A stretch of DNA of 64,000 nt, from assembly GCA_016195385.1 (NCBI GenBank), contig JACPZS010000039.1, forward strand, positions 1 to 64,000, read 5' to 3'. A program made the translations under genes and the position numbers. Each line of letters starts with the position of its first letter. Positions within the stretch are counted from its first letter, which is position 1. This DNA comes from Verrucomicrobiota bacterium (GTDB taxonomy: Bacteria; Verrucomicrobiota; Verrucomicrobiia; Limisphaerales; JACPZS01). Shown here in pieces: positions 29,252-40,569 of this stretch. The notes under the pieces are model-generated. The model ran no database searches and had not been told where the DNA came from. It saw nothing but the letters and a program-made list of their open reading frames with translations.

Positions 29252-30958
29252 TCAGGTGTATTTGACCACTTCTTCGATCGTTGTTTCGCCATCAAAAATT
29301 CCGCGCAACCCATCTTCCCGCAGCGTGATCATGCCCAGTTCGACTGCCTTCTGGCGCAAAACCACCGTCGGCGCACGTTCATTGATTAGAGTGCGGATCG
29401 GCTCGGAAATCACGAGCAATTCAAAAATTCCTTTCCGGCCCCGATAGCCGGTGTCGTTGCATGTGGCGCAGCCGCGGCCGTAATAGAAAACTTTGTCGCC
29501 GATATCGTGCGGGGAGAGGTTCAACAGCGACAACTGATTCTCGGTGGGTTCAAACGGGGTCCGACACTTCTTGCAAGTGGTGCGCACAAGCCGCTGGGCG
29601 AGCACGGCCATCAAAGTTGAGGAGATCAGGAAAGGCTCCACGCCCATGTCCACCAAGCGGGTCACGGCGCCCGTGGCGTCGTTCGTATGGAGCGTGCTCA
29701 AAACCAGGTGGCCCGTGAGCGATGCTTGTATGGCAATTTGGGAAGTTTCCAAATCGCGCATTTCACCAACCATGATCACATCAGGATCTTGCCGCAGGAA
29801 TGACCGCAGCGCCTTGCCGAAGGTCAGGCCGACACCTTCGTTGATCGCCACCTGCATGATTCCTTCGATGTCGTATTCGACGGGATCTTCCGCGGTGAGC
29901 AATTTGGAATCGATCGTGTTAATGCGCCGCAAGGCCGAGTAGAGCGTTGTGGTTTTCCCCGAGCCAGTTGGACCCGTGACCACGAAAATTCCGTTTGGCT
30001 GGAGAATTGCCTCTACAGCGTAGTCAAAAACATGTTTGGGCAATCCGAGTGCTTCGAGTTCCAACTTGGTGGCCGTGCGATCCAGCACACGCAACACGAC
30101 TGATTCGCCAAATTGCGTCGGCAGCGTCGAAACACGCAGATCGATTTGCCGGCCGGCGAGGTTCATCGCAATGCGGCCGTCCTGGGGCAGGCGGCGCTCC
30201 GAGATGTCGAGGTTGGCCATGACCTTGAGACGCGAAGTTACCGGCAGGGAAAGGTGTTTGGGAGGCGGCGACATTTCGTACAGCGCTCCATCCACGCGGT
30301 AGCGGATTTTGAACTCGTCCTCGAAGGGTTCAAAATGGATGTCGCTCGCCCGATCTTGAATCGCTTGATAAAGGACGAGATTTACGAATCGAATGATCGG
30401 GGTTTCGTTGGCCAAATCCGTCAGGTCAACCGTCGTCCCGCTCGATGCGGCCTGCGTGACTTCCTGAGCGATGTCTTCGTCGGCACCCAGTTGCTTCAGG
30501 ATGTCTGAAACGGTGTCGCTCTCCTGGCCATAGTGCTTGTTGATGGCTTTTTCGATCTGCGCGGGATCCATCACTACCAACTGAATTTCCTTGCCGATGG
30601 TTGCACGCAATTCATCCATCGCCGGCAGATTGAGCGGATCGGCCATCGCAATTTGAATGACACCGCCGGAGGCTTCTACCGGCAGGCATTGGTGCATCCG
30701 TGCGACTTCCGACGGAACTTCGGCGATCAGTTCGGGCGTCAGTTCTTTGTCGCGCAAATCAACAACCTCCGTTCCCAAATGGTCAGCCTCGATTTGCAGG
30801 ATGGTGTCCAGATCGAGCAACTGAAAATCCTGCAGCACCTGGATGATTGGTTTGCCGCTGCGCGCCAGTTCCTGCGAGACTTCTTCAAATTGCAGGTCGT
30901 CGATCAGGCTGCGCTCCTTGATGAGCGAAAGCAAGGGATTGGAAACGTAATCAGACAT
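29252..30958 (-). CDS. PilB/GspE-type secretion/assembly ATPase
   Basis: Walker [56 protein letters not shown], CxxC motifs CKKC and CATC; start placed at MSDYVSN. Confidence 0.9.
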   Translation of the reverse strand: MSDYVSNPLLSLIKERSLIDDLQFEEVSQELARSGKPIIQVLQDFQLLDLDTILQIEADHLGTEVVDLRDKELTPELIAEVPSEVARMHQCLPVEASGGVIQIAMADPLNLPAMDELRATIGKEIQLVVMDPAQIEKAINKHYGQESDTVSDILKQLGADEDIAQEVTQAASSGTTVDLTDLANETPIIRFVNLVLYQAIQDRASDIHFEPFEDEFKIRYRVDGALYEMSPPPKHLSLPVTSRLKVMANLDISERRLPQDGRIAMNLAGRQIDLRVSTLPTQFGESVVLRVLDRTATKLELEALGLPKHVFDYAVEAILQPNGIFVVTGPTGSGKTTTLYSALRRINTIDSKLLTAEDPVEYDIEGIMQVAINEGVGLTFGKALRSFLRQDPDVIMVGEMRDLETSQIAIQASLTGHLVLSTLHTNDATGAVTRLVDMGVEPFLISSTLMAVLAQRLVRTTCKKCRTPFEPTENQLSLLNLSPHDIGDKVFYYGRGCATCNDTGYRGRKGIFELLVISEPIRTLINERAPTVVLRQKAVELGMITLREDGLRGIFDGETTIEEVVKYT

Positions 30959-30965
30959 AGTTAAA

Positions 30966-32063
30966 TCAACGCTCGGCCGCGAGCGCCTTCTCCGACTCAA
31001 GCTCCTGCAGCTTCTGCAAAATGGTCGTCGGATCTTGCGACTTGGTGATGACTTCCTCTTGGGATATTAAGCCCATTTGGTATTTTTCGATCAAGAAGGA
31101 ATCCAGCGAAACCATGCCGTACTTGGCCCCAGTCTGAATGTCCGAATTGATGCGAAACGTTTTGTTATCACGGATCAGCGCGGCGACGGAAGGCGTGTTG
31201 ACCATGATTTCAAACACGGCGACGCGGCCCGGTTTGTCGCAACGCGGGAGCAGCAACTGCGAGATGATTGCCTGGGTTACGGTTGAAAGCTGAATACGAA
31301 TTTGCTCCTGCTGGTTGGTCGGGAAGGCGTTTACCACACGGTCGATGGTCTTGGCGGCGCCAGTCGTATGCAAGGTGCCGAACACCAAGTGGCCCGTCTC
31401 GGCGGCGGTGATGGCTGCGTCAATGGTTTCCAAATCGCGCATTTCGCCGACGAGAATGATGTCCGGATCCTGCCGCAGCGCGCGGCGGATCGCTTCCGCA
31501 AAGTTCGGCACATCGACGTTGACCTCCCGTTGCGTAACTACGGCCTTCTTGTGCTTGTGGTAGTATTCGATCGGGTCTTCAATCGTGATGATGTGCGCGT
31601 CATCGCGCTCTTCGTTGATGATGTTGATCATCGACGCCAGCGTCGTCGTCTTTCCGGAACCGGTCGGTCCGGTGACAAGCACCAGCCCGCGCGGCTTGTA
31701 TAAAAGCTCCCGCGCCGACGGCGGCAGACCGATTTGCTCCATCGTGAGCAGTTTGGTGGGAATCTGCCGTAGCACGAGACCGAAGTTTCCCCTCTCCTTG
31801 AACACGCTGACCCGGAAACGCGCCAGTTCGCCAAACGCAAATCCAAAGTCAGCGCCGCCGCGCTCGCGCACTTGTCGGATCTGTTCCTCGGACGTGATGC
31901 TGCGCATCAACTCCTCCGTGTCCTCCGGCTTCAGCGACGGGCCTTCCACGCGATGGAGCACGCCATGCAAACGGATCACCGGAGGAACGTTGACGCGGAT
32001 GTGCAGGTCGGCGGCGCCTTCGGAGACGACGAGCTGCAGGAGGTCTGACATTGAATACGACAT
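30966..32063 (-). CDS. pilT: PilT-type retraction ATPase
   Basis: [90 protein letters not shown]. Confidence 0.92.
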   Translation of the reverse strand: MSYSMSDLLQLVVSEGAADLHIRVNVPPVIRLHGVLHRVEGPSLKPEDTEELMRSITSEEQIRQVRERGGADFGFAFGELARFRVSVFKERGNFGLVLRQIPTKLLTMEQIGLPPSARELLYKPRGLVLVTGPTGSGKTTTLASMINIINEERDDAHIITIEDPIEYYHKHKKAVVTQREVNVDVPNFAEAIRRALRQDPDIILVGEMRDLETIDAAITAAETGHLVFGTLHTTGAAKTIDRVVNAFPTNQQEQIRIQLSTVTQAIISQLLLPRCDKPGRVAVFEIMVNTPSVAALIRDNKTFRINSDIQTGAKYGMVSLDSFLIEKYQMGLISQEEVITKSQDPTTILQKLQELESEKALAAER

Positions 32064-32185
32064 AGGGATTAGTTATGGGCGGGCGGACATGAGAAAGCAA
32101 CTTTGCTTTGTGCGGAAGTAGGCGGGCCGTGGCGCATATCGGTCGGAAGCAGCGGCATTGTGAGTAGGAGCTTTCAACGGCGCGC

Positions 32186-33895
32186 TTATTCCGCGTCTCC
32201 CACCGTGGCGCGGATGACTTCTTCCGGCGTTGTAAGCCCGGCGAGCACTTTGCGGGCGCCATCCTCGCGCAATGAACGCATGCCCATCTCCCGCGCGCGG
32301 ATGCGCAGCACTGAGGACGACACTTTTTCGTAGATGAGCTTGCGCGCATCGTCATCGATCACGAAGATCTCGAAAATACCAAACCGCCCGCGGTTGCCCG
32401 TGTTGTTGCAGTTCGCGCATCCTTTGCCGCGCATGAATGTCGCGTTGCCGACGTTGTGCGGGTCGATGCTCAACGCCCGCAATTCACCTTCGGTAGGGGA
32501 ATACGGCACGGCACACTTGCGGCAGATTTTCCGCACGAGACGCTGGGCCATCAATGCGCGCGTCGAGGAAGCCACGAGGAACGGTTTCACGCCGATGTCG
32601 ATCAAACGCGTCACCGCGCTGGGCGCGTCGTTCGTGTGCAGCGTGGAGAAAACGAGGTGCCCGGTCAGTGATGCGTTGATGGCGATAGTGGCTGTTTCCA
32701 AGTCGCGAATTTCCCCCAGCATGATCACGTTCGGCGCCTGGCGGAGCATTGAACGGAGCGCCGCCCCGAACGTGAACCCGATGATTTCGCTGACTTGCAC
32801 CTGATTGATGCCGGCCAGTTGATATTCCACCGGGTCTTCCACGGTGATGATCTTGCGGTCGGGTCGATTGATGTAATTCAGACACGAGTAAAGCGTCGTT
32901 GTTTTTCCCGAACCGGTCGGCCCGGTAACAAGCAAGATTCCGTCAGGCAAACCGATCAGTCGCTCGAACGTCTGCTGGTCATCCGTAAAAAATCCCAGTT
33001 CCGCCAAGCCGAGGCGCAATCCTTCTTTGTCAAGAATACGCATCACGATGCTTTCGCCGTGATTCGTCGGGAGGCAGGACACGCGCAAGTCAATCGTCTT
33101 GCCGCCGACGTTCGTTTGGATGCGTCCGTCCTGCGGGATGCGCTTTTCCGCGATCGACATGTTCGACTGGATTTTCAGGCGGCTGATGATGGACGCTTGC
33201 AGGCGTTTGGGCGGGTTTTTCATCTCGTGCAACACGCCGTCAATGCGATAGCGCACGCGAAAAGTTTTCTCCATCGGCTCCAGGTGAATGTCCGAGGCGC
33301 GCAATTTAAACGCATCGACAATCAAGCCGTTGACCAGTTTGATGATCGGCGCATCGGCATCGACGGTCTGACCGTCATCCACCGTCACCCCTGTGCCCAC
33401 CGTGCCGATCTGGACCTCTCCCTCCGTGATGTCCTGAATCATCTTCCCAACGGAATCATCCTTCGCACCGTAGTAGCGATTGATGGCGGTCTCGATGTCA
33501 TCCTTGGTGGCCACGCGAATCTCGACTTCCTTGCCGAGCACATGCTTCAAACCATCAATGGTGTCCAAATCGGACGGATCGGCAATCGCGATGATAACGC
33601 GATCTTGTTCCACGGCCACTGGGACGACGTTATACTTCTTGGCCACGTGGCGCGGCACGGCGGCAATGACGTCGTCGGCCAGTTTCACGCCGGTCAACTC
33701 AACCATTTCCGCGCCAAAATTTGCGGCCTTGGCGCGGGTCACATCCACTGCGGTCAAAATGCCCTTGGCGATAAGTGTGTCGAGCACGCCCTCGCCGGTC
33801 TCATCGGCTTCGCCACGCACCGAAGCCACCTGCTCATGGGTGAGCACGCCGATGTCGATCAGGCCATCTATCAAATAATCGTCCGTTGACGCCAC
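32186..33895 (-). CDS. PilB/GspE-type ATPase (second copy)
   Basis: [59 protein letters not shown] and CANC zinc motifs. Confidence 0.9.
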   Translation of the reverse strand: MASTDDYLIDGLIDIGVLTHEQVASVRGEADETGEGVLDTLIAKGILTAVDVTRAKAANFGAEMVELTGVKLADDVIAAVPRHVAKKYNVVPVAVEQDRVIIAIADPSDLDTIDGLKHVLGKEVEIRVATKDDIETAINRYYGAKDDSVGKMIQDITEGEVQIGTVGTGVTVDDGQTVDADAPIIKLVNGLIVDAFKLRASDIHLEPMEKTFRVRYRIDGVLHEMKNPPKRLQASIISRLKIQSNMSIAEKRIPQDGRIQTNVGGKTIDLRVSCLPTNHGESIVMRILDKEGLRLGLAELGFFTDDQQTFERLIGLPDGILLVTGPTGSGKTTTLYSCLNYINRPDRKIITVEDPVEYQLAGINQVQVSEIIGFTFGAALRSMLRQAPNVIMLGEIRDLETATIAINASLTGHLVFSTLHTNDAPSAVTRLIDIGVKPFLVASSTRALMAQRLVRKICRKCAVPYSPTEGELRALSIDPHNVGNATFMRGKGCANCNNTGNRGRFGIFEIFVIDDDARKLIYEKVSSSVLRIRAREMGMRSLREDGARKVLAGLTTPEEVIRATVGDAE

Positions 33896-34067
33896 AGTTT
33901 GCCTTTCGTTTCCGTCAGGAAATTTGCACTAGGAAATCGGGAAAATAGTACCGGTCATCGCCTCGTTGTCAAACGCGGACGCGAAGATTCTCACCGTCCG
34001 TGGAATTTTTCTCCGACAAACCAATTGAATTCATACTGTTACCTGACAAACTCCAAGCCATTACGTT

Positions 34068-34649
34068 ATGGCTGAAAATTCAAACTCGCCGGGCCTGGCC
34101 TGGCTCTATTTCTCGCTCCTCACGGTTTTCTCGTGGGGCGTTTATGGTGTCATTCTGCACAAAGGTCGGAGCCTCATGCCGGACGTTTCGCCCCCCGGGC
34201 CGGAGGTGGCCAACGCAGGACTAAAAGCGTTTCTGTTCGTCGGCGTGGCGTATTTTGTCGTCGCCGTCCTTGGCCCCATCGTCGTGCTCATGCAGCGCGG
34301 CACGAACTGGAGCCTCACTGGCAACGGCGTCACATGGAGCTTCATCGCGGGCGTGGCCGGCGCGCTGGGCGCGTTCACGCTGGTGCTCGCGCTGGGTGCC
34401 GCCGCAGCGATTTACAAGGCCGCCGCACCAGCGGCCGTGATGCCGATTGTGTTCGCGGGCGCGCCCATCGTGAACACCATCACCGCGCTGCTGCTGCATC
34501 CTCCCAAAAACGGCTTCAAATCCCTGCCCTGGCAATTCCTGCTCGGCTGCGCGCTCGCGGCGTGCGGTGCCTTTCTCGTGGCCAAATTCGCGCCCACCAA
34601 CGTCGGTGCTCCGCCAAAACACGCCGCCACCACCACGCCAGCCAAGTAA
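34068..34649 (+). CDS. Multi-pass membrane protein of unknown function
   Basis: Several hydrophobic helices in a 193-aa ORF; loosely DMT-like. Confidence 0.6.
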   Translation: MAENSNSPGLAWLYFSLLTVFSWGVYGVILHKGRSLMPDVSPPGPEVANAGLKAFLFVGVAYFVVAVLGPIVVLMQRGTNWSLTGNGVTWSFIAGVAGALGAFTLVLALGAAAAIYKAAAPAAVMPIVFAGAPIVNTITALLLHPPKNGFKSLPWQFLLGCALAACGAFLVAKFAPTNVGAPPKHAATTTPAK

Positions 34650-34679
34650 GCGCGATGTTAGACGGCGTTCGCATCTCGC

Positions 34680-35561
34680 ATGAATCGGAGCGCATCACAC
34701 TGGAAAGTTGGTTTGTATGTCGCAGGAGTCGTCGCTGCGGCGTGGTTGTGGTTCTGGATTCTCAAGCTGGGCCTTCGGCTGGGCGAGTGGGCGGCCATTA
34801 CGGTGCTGATGTGGATTCCCGGACTGTTGTCGATTCTCTTTCGCGTGGTGTTCAAGGAGGGTTTCGGTGATGTCGGGTGGAGGGTTGGCAAGGCGCGGTT
34901 CTGGTTGTGGGCTTACCTTGGGCCACTGGGCTTGGCCTCGTTCTCCATCATGCTGGCTCTGCTTTTCGGGAGAGTGACACTGGCTCCTCATTTACAGGAT
35001 CAAACAATGCTGGACGCTTTATTCTTCAAGCTTTCCTGGCCGATGCGCGATTCATCCACCGCCGGCTTGCTGTGGCAGCGATTTCTTTCGGTCGCTTTGA
35101 TTGGCATAGTGCCAGGATTCTTTTGCGCTTTCGGCGAGGAGTTGGGCTGGCGCGGTTATCTGCTGCCCCGACTGATGCAGGCTGGCTGGCCATATCCACT
35201 GTTGCTCAGCGGTCTTGTCTGGGGCATTTGGCATTTTCCATTCATCATGTTGACTGGCTACGCACACGGGGCCGTGGCTTTATCTCTCCTCATGTTTACG
35301 TTGCTGACCGTTTTGGTTGGAGTCTTCATCGGTTGGCTGCGTCTGGCGTCAGGCAGCATTTTCGTTGCGGCGATGGCGCACGCGTCCTTCAATGCGTTTG
35401 TTCAGAGTTTCTTCGGTGCTTCTTTTGATGCGGATAAAGCATGGTTTTTGATTGGCGATTACGGAGTTTTGACGCTTATCCCTTACGGATTGCTGGGCGC
35501 ATGGCTTTACTGGTCGAGGAGAGTTGAGGCGGTGTCGGTGGAGCATGCGGTGGCACCATGA
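34680..35561 (+). CDS. CPBP family intramembrane metalloprotease
   Basis: FGEELGWRGYLLPRL, GIWHFPFIM, and a terminal HASFNAF-like motif in a multi-pass protein. Confidence 0.85.
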   Translation: MNRSASHWKVGLYVAGVVAAAWLWFWILKLGLRLGEWAAITVLMWIPGLLSILFRVVFKEGFGDVGWRVGKARFWLWAYLGPLGLASFSIMLALLFGRVTLAPHLQDQTMLDALFFKLSWPMRDSSTAGLLWQRFLSVALIGIVPGFFCAFGEELGWRGYLLPRLMQAGWPYPLLLSGLVWGIWHFPFIMLTGYAHGAVALSLLMFTLLTVLVGVFIGWLRLASGSIFVAAMAHASFNAFVQSFFGASFDADKAWFLIGDYGVLTLIPYGLLGAWLYWSRRVEAVSVEHAVAP

Positions 35562-35755
35562 AGACTTCACTTGCTGCGCTCCGAACCGCCGACTGGCTCT
35601 ACCTTCAACTGGCATGGACAATTTAATTATCAAAATTTCGCCCCACATTCACGGCCCGGTGGCCGTTGAGCTTAGGCCGATCCGTGATCAGCCGGAAGCA
35701 GGACGAAGATTTTTCCACAGCAGATTTGCTGTAGTTCATTTCGTCTGAAACGAAA

Positions 35756-37030
35756 ATGCCCGCCATCGCCGAACAGCTTGCGCAACTGCAAACTCTGCTC
35801 GCCTCACTTCGAGCGAACCCATTTTACAGACGCAAGCTGACAGGCACGGGCGTGCTTGATGGCACAACGAGCGTCCAGGATTTCACCGCGCGCTGCCCGT
35901 TCACAACCAAAGCCGAGCTGCTCGCCGACCAAGCGGCGCACCTGCCTTATGGCACGAATCTCACCTTCGCGCGCGAATGCTACACGCGCTGCCATCAAAC
36001 CAGCGGCAGCGGTGGCGCGCCGTTGCGCTGGCTCGACACACCCGAAAGCTGGGATTGGATGCTGGGCAATTGGGAGCAAATTTACGGAGCCGCCGGTGTG
36101 ACACGCGCCGACCGGATTTTTTTTGCGTTCTCCTTCGGTCCGTTCCTCGGGTTCTGGACGGCGTTTGAAGCCGCGCTGAAGTTGGGCTGCCTCTGTTTGC
36201 CCGGGGGCGGACTCGGCAGCGCGGCCCGACTGCGGGCGATGATCGAAAATGAAGCCACTGTCCTTTGCTGCACGCCCACGTACGCCATCCGTCTCGCCGA
36301 AGTTGCTCGCGAAGAAAAAATCGATCCGACGACGCTTCGCATTAAGAAGATCATCGTCGCCGGCGAACCGGGCGGCAGCGTGCCTGCGGTGCGCGCGCGG
36401 ATTGAACAACTCTGGCCCGGCGCGCGCGTGTGGGATCACCACGGCATGACGGAAGTCGGCCCCGTCACTTACGAATGCCCCGCCCGACCGGGCGTGCTGC
36501 ATGTCATCGAGAATTCTTACCTCGCTGAAATCGTTCATCCCGCGACGGGCCAGCCGGCCGCCGTCGGCGAAACTGGTGAACTGATTTTGACGACCCTCGG
36601 TCGCATCGGCTCGCCCTTGCTTCGTTATCGTACGGGCGACCTGGTAAAAGCCGCTTCCCGTACTGATGTACCATGCGTCTGCGGCCGGCACGAACTCGCA
36701 CTCGAAGGCGGGATTCTTGCGCGCACCGATGACATGCTCGTCGTGCGCGGCGTGAACATTTACCCGGCCGCCGTCGAGGAAATCATCCACCGCACCGGAC
36801 AGGTCGCCGAATACCAGGTCGAGGTGCGCACGCAAGCCGCGCTCACTGAATTGCTCGTGCGCGTCGAACCACGCGCCGCGAGCGTGGACGCCGTCGCGCT
36901 GGCGCAAGAACTTGCCCGAGATTTTCAAATCGCCTTCGCGCTCCGCATCCCCGTCGAAGTTGTAGCCCCCGGCTCATTGCCGCGTTTCGAGATGAAAGCC
37001 AGGCGATGGCTTCGAATCGGAGCTCGTTAA
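35756..37030 (+). CDS. Phenylacetate-CoA ligase-like adenylate-forming enzyme
   Basis: HQTSGSGGAPLRW, VWDHHGMTEVGPVTYEC, LRYRTGDLV, GRTDDMLVVRGVNIYP-type motifs. Confidence 0.82.
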   Translation: MPAIAEQLAQLQTLLASLRANPFYRRKLTGTGVLDGTTSVQDFTARCPFTTKAELLADQAAHLPYGTNLTFARECYTRCHQTSGSGGAPLRWLDTPESWDWMLGNWEQIYGAAGVTRADRIFFAFSFGPFLGFWTAFEAALKLGCLCLPGGGLGSAARLRAMIENEATVLCCTPTYAIRLAEVAREEKIDPTTLRIKKIIVAGEPGGSVPAVRARIEQLWPGARVWDHHGMTEVGPVTYECPARPGVLHVIENSYLAEIVHPATGQPAAVGETGELILTTLGRIGSPLLRYRTGDLVKAASRTDVPCVCGRHELALEGGILARTDDMLVVRGVNIYPAAVEEIIHRTGQVAEYQVEVRTQAALTELLVRVEPRAASVDAVALAQELARDFQIAFALRIPVEVVAPGSLPRFEMKARRWLRIGAR

Positions 37031-37135
37031 AGTTGCGCGGGAAGCTTGAGCCGCAAATCGTCACGCATTCCGTGCCGACACACCGCGACTGGAAAAACGA
37101 ACGCCCTCAGCGCCGCGACCCATTATTTCTCGTCG

Positions 37136-38206
37136 CTAAATTTTCACCTTGAATTGTTCGTTGCGCCGGAGCGAAGCCGCAAACGCCGCCATGAGTTCGG
37201 GAATTTTTTCCAAATCCTTCAGGCTGACCAACTCGACCGGCGAGTGCATGTAACGGTTGGGCAGGCTGAGGAGCGCGCTGGGAATCCCGCCGCGCGTCCA
37301 GAAAATTACGTCGGTGTCCGTGCCACTGGTCGCGGACATCGCCTCGTGCTGCAACGTGATCTTTTTTTGCTTCGCCAATATTTCCAGCCGACTGACCACT
37401 TCGCGATGATTGCAAGCGCCGTGCGTCAGCGTCGGCCCGCGCCCGATCTTGATGTCCCCGTGTTGCGCCTTGCTGACGGTCGGATAGTCGGTGGCATGCG
37501 TTACATCCACGACGAGCGCGACATCCGGCTTGAGCGAGTAGGCGATCTGCCGCGCGCCGAACAGGCCGACTTCCTCCATGATGTTCGAGACGGCGCAAAC
37601 TTCGCACCGCAGCTTCGTCTTCGCCTCGCGCAAAAGGCGCAGTGTCTCGGCCACGGCGAACGTGCCGATGCGGTTGTCGAATGCCCGCGCAATCGCAAGA
37701 TCATCGCGCAGTAATTCAAACTGGTCGTTCAGCGTGATTGGATCGCCGACCTGAATCAATTTCTCCGCCTCCTTGCGGCTGCCCACGCCGATGTCGATGA
37801 AAATTTCGTGAATCTTCGGCGGCTTGGGATCACTCTCTTGCTTGGTCAAGTGCGGCGCGACATTGCCGACGACGCCTTTCACGGGACCGCGCGTCGTGTG
37901 AATCAAAACGCGCTGCGCTTTCGTGATCGCCGCGTCCACTCCGCCGAGCTTGCGCACGTACACAAAGCCGTCGTCGTCGATGTAATTCACGGCCATCGCG
38001 ATTTCGTCGGCGTGGGCGGCGAGCATGAGGCGCGGGCCGCCGCCTTTGTTCAGTAGGGCGACGGCGTTGCCGTAGGCGTCGGAAAAAGTTTCGTCCGCGA
38101 ATGGCGCGACGTAATCGAGCCACACACGTTGCCCGCGCGCTTCGTGGCCGGACGGGCTGGGAGTGTTGACCAGTTTTTCCAGGAACTTGAGTGATTCAGT
38201 GCGCAT
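37136..38206 (-). CDS. M42 family metallopeptidase
   Basis: LMLAAHADEIAMAV, DNRIGTFAVAETLRLL, VSNIMEEVGLFGARQIAY, VVDVTHATDYP. Confidence 0.88.
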   Translation of the reverse strand: MRTESLKFLEKLVNTPSPSGHEARGQRVWLDYVAPFADETFSDAYGNAVALLNKGGGPRLMLAAHADEIAMAVNYIDDDGFVYVRKLGGVDAAITKAQRVLIHTTRGPVKGVVGNVAPHLTKQESDPKPPKIHEIFIDIGVGSRKEAEKLIQVGDPITLNDQFELLRDDLAIARAFDNRIGTFAVAETLRLLREAKTKLRCEVCAVSNIMEEVGLFGARQIAYSLKPDVALVVDVTHATDYPTVSKAQHGDIKIGRGPTLTHGACNHREVVSRLEILAKQKKITLQHEAMSATSGTDTDVIFWTRGGIPSALLSLPNRYMHSPVELVSLKDLEKIPELMAAFAASLRRNEQFKVKI

Positions 38207-38276
38207 GGAGGAAATTTAGGCGAGTTAACCGGAGGCTCCAAGCGCAAACGGCAAACCTGCTCTTTGCGGTCAGCGC

Positions 38277-40541
38277 TCAAAGTCCTTTGAGGCGGAAAAA
38301 CTGCGGTTGATTCGTCGCACGAATCGTCACCAGGTTTTGACTGGCGGCGATGACGGGCGTCGCGTCGGCGTTCGTCCACTGGACCGGCGACGTGAGCGAA
38401 GCAGCGACTTGAAGAATGAAGGCCTTGCTCGTAAGCGGCCAGGAAACCTGGAACTCGTTGAGGATGTCGGCGCGGATCGAAAGCGCCGGCGGCGTCTGCA
38501 ATCGCCAGTTCAAAATCACCTCGCCCATCGGCGGCGCATCGCGGTTCACGTCCGGAAAAATCTTGCCATCCACCGCGATGAAATAAGTTGCGTTCACAAG
38601 CGCGGAAAACTCAAGTCGGCTGTTCAAGTTGGTTGCCGTGTCGTCGTTGGCGGCGATCAAATTCAGCGCTGCAACATTCGTCCCCACATAGATCGCCAGC
38701 AATGTATCGAACGCCGTGCCCGCCGTGTCAAAGGTCGCGGCCCCGCTTTGCGGACACACCCAGCGAAACCAAATCGATGCGCCGCCGGCGTTGCCCGCGT
38801 GGCGCGGTTCGCCGGGCTGTTTGGTCGCGTTGCGGTTGTTGTTCGTTGCCGAACCGATCGCGCCCGTGATCAATCGGGCCTGCGCGAAATCATCGTTGAG
38901 CGGACTTGTGCGAAAGCTCCACGAAAAATCATCGACGGGCGTGCCTTGAGCGACGCGATTGAGATTTCCGTCGAGAGTTGCGCCGGTCACATCCGTGGCA
39001 GCGCCTGAAATTTTTACGGTGTAGTCCATCGCTGGCGCCAGCGGTGCGGCGGGTGTAAATTTCATTGTTTGATCGCCGTTCGTCCAAGCGAACGCTCCAC
39101 TGACGGCTGGCGAGATCGTAAACGCATCTTCGGCGCTCGCGCGATCCATCGGCTGCGTGAACGTGACGCTCACAACCGAATTCAGCGGCGTGCGGTTGCC
39201 GTTCGGTTCCACGAAATTTACGAACACCGGACTGTTCGAAGCCACCGTTAAATTCGCAAGCGCACGGGCGATGTTCAACCGGCCGTTGGCAATCACACGG
39301 TTCGTCCAGGCCGGAATCAAATCCACGGAACCCAGCAGCGCCGCTTTCAATTCCGCCGCGGACAAGTCGGGCGCGAACCCCGCGAGCAGTGCTGCCGCGC
39401 CCGCGACGTGCGGCGTGGCCGCCGACGTGCCGCTGAAAATGGAATACGCGCCCTGGCCCAGACCCGTCGTCCAAACGTTCACCCCCGGCGCCGCGAGGTG
39501 GACCGCGGTACGACCAAAATTGGAAAATGCGGCGACCGAGTCGTCCGTGTTCGCTGCGGCCACGCTGATGATGCTGGGCGAGTTCCACGACGCCGGAAAA
39601 AAGCGCGTAACGTCGTTGTCTCTGCTGCTGTTGCCTGCTGCGAAGATGTTCAAAATACCGAGCGCGCCGGCGGCATCAATGGCATCCTTCACCGCCGCGC
39701 CATTCTCGTCGCCGCCATAGCTGTTGTTCGTCACGCGAATGTTTACGCCGCGCTGCTTCATCGCGATGACATATTCAAAACACTCGACGAGATCGGCGTC
39801 ATAGCCAAATCCATCCGGCCCGGAGTATTTCAGCGCCATGAGTTTCACTGACCAGTTGATCCCCGCGATGCCTTTGCCGTTGTTGCCCACCGCGCCGATG
39901 ATGCCCGCGCACGCCGTGCCGTGGCCGCCGTCGTCAAGCGGATCGGCATCGTGGTTGTGCGCGTCGATGCCAAACACATCGTCCACGTAGCCGTTGCCGT
40001 CGTCGTCAATGCCGTTGCCGGGAATTTCGCCGGAGTTGCGCCACATGTTCGTGGCCAGATCTTCGTGCGGATAATAAATGCCCGAATCGATTACAGCGAC
40101 GACTACATTGGAAGTCCCGGTAAATTTGTTCCACGCACTGGGCGCGCCGATGCGCGTCAGATTGATCTGTGATGAAAAATTCGGATCGTTTGGCGTCGCC
40201 AAAAGCCGGCGGCGATGATTTGGTTCCACGTCCAACACGCCACCGATTTGTTGGTACTCCGCCAAGGCTTGCAGCACAGACTTCGACGCGGGCAGGCGGA
40301 CGAGTTGCCAGCCCGTCTGCGGATAAGTGCGGATGACTTGCGCGCCGACCCGCGCGTGCGGCGAGATGGAAGAACTCAACGCCGGGCTGGTGCGCAGCTT
40401 CACCAGCAGTTCCCCTTCGGCAAATTTTGCCGAATCGAGTCCGAACGCGCGCAACGGGCAGACCAAGATCGCCAACGACGCGACAACTCCAAGAAATCGT
40501 CGCACTCTGAACTTGTTTGCACGTTCGTTTCGTTTCAACAT
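38277..40541 (-). CDS. Exported S8 family serine peptidase
   Basis: DSGIYYPHEDL, GGHGTACAGIIGA, SGTSAATPHVAGAAALL; start placed at MLKRNERANKFRVRRFLGVVASLAILVCPLRA (signal peptide). Confidence 0.88.
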   Translation of the reverse strand: MLKRNERANKFRVRRFLGVVASLAILVCPLRAFGLDSAKFAEGELLVKLRTSPALSSSISPHARVGAQVIRTYPQTGWQLVRLPASKSVLQALAEYQQIGGVLDVEPNHRRRLLATPNDPNFSSQINLTRIGAPSAWNKFTGTSNVVVAVIDSGIYYPHEDLATNMWRNSGEIPGNGIDDDGNGYVDDVFGIDAHNHDADPLDDGGHGTACAGIIGAVGNNGKGIAGINWSVKLMALKYSGPDGFGYDADLVECFEYVIAMKQRGVNIRVTNNSYGGDENGAAVKDAIDAAGALGILNIFAAGNSSRDNDVTRFFPASWNSPSIISVAAANTDDSVAAFSNFGRTAVHLAAPGVNVWTTGLGQGAYSIFSGTSAATPHVAGAAALLAGFAPDLSAAELKAALLGSVDLIPAWTNRVIANGRLNIARALANLTVASNSPVFVNFVEPNGNRTPLNSVVSVTFTQPMDRASAEDAFTISPAVSGAFAWTNGDQTMKFTPAAPLAPAMDYTVKISGAATDVTGATLDGNLNRVAQGTPVDDFSWSFRTSPLNDDFAQARLITGAIGSATNNNRNATKQPGEPRHAGNAGGASIWFRWVCPQSGAATFDTAGTAFDTLLAIYVGTNVAALNLIAANDDTATNLNSRLEFSALVNATYFIAVDGKIFPDVNRDAPPMGEVILNWRLQTPPALSIRADILNEFQVSWPLTSKAFILQVAASLTSPVQWTNADATPVIAASQNLVTIRATNQPQFFRLKGL

Positions 40542-40569
40542 CGCGTCACGATAGACCGGACGAGTTTTT

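Noticed and set aside
32795-33889. 364-aa + strand ORF opposite the PilB/GspE ATPase
   Set aside because: Shadow ORF of a conserved ATPase gene; no motif support.
35739-35755. TTTCGT-ctgaa-ACGAAA inverted repeat before the PaaK-like gene
   Set aside because: Short and AT-rich; easily expected by chance and no partner regulator is evident.
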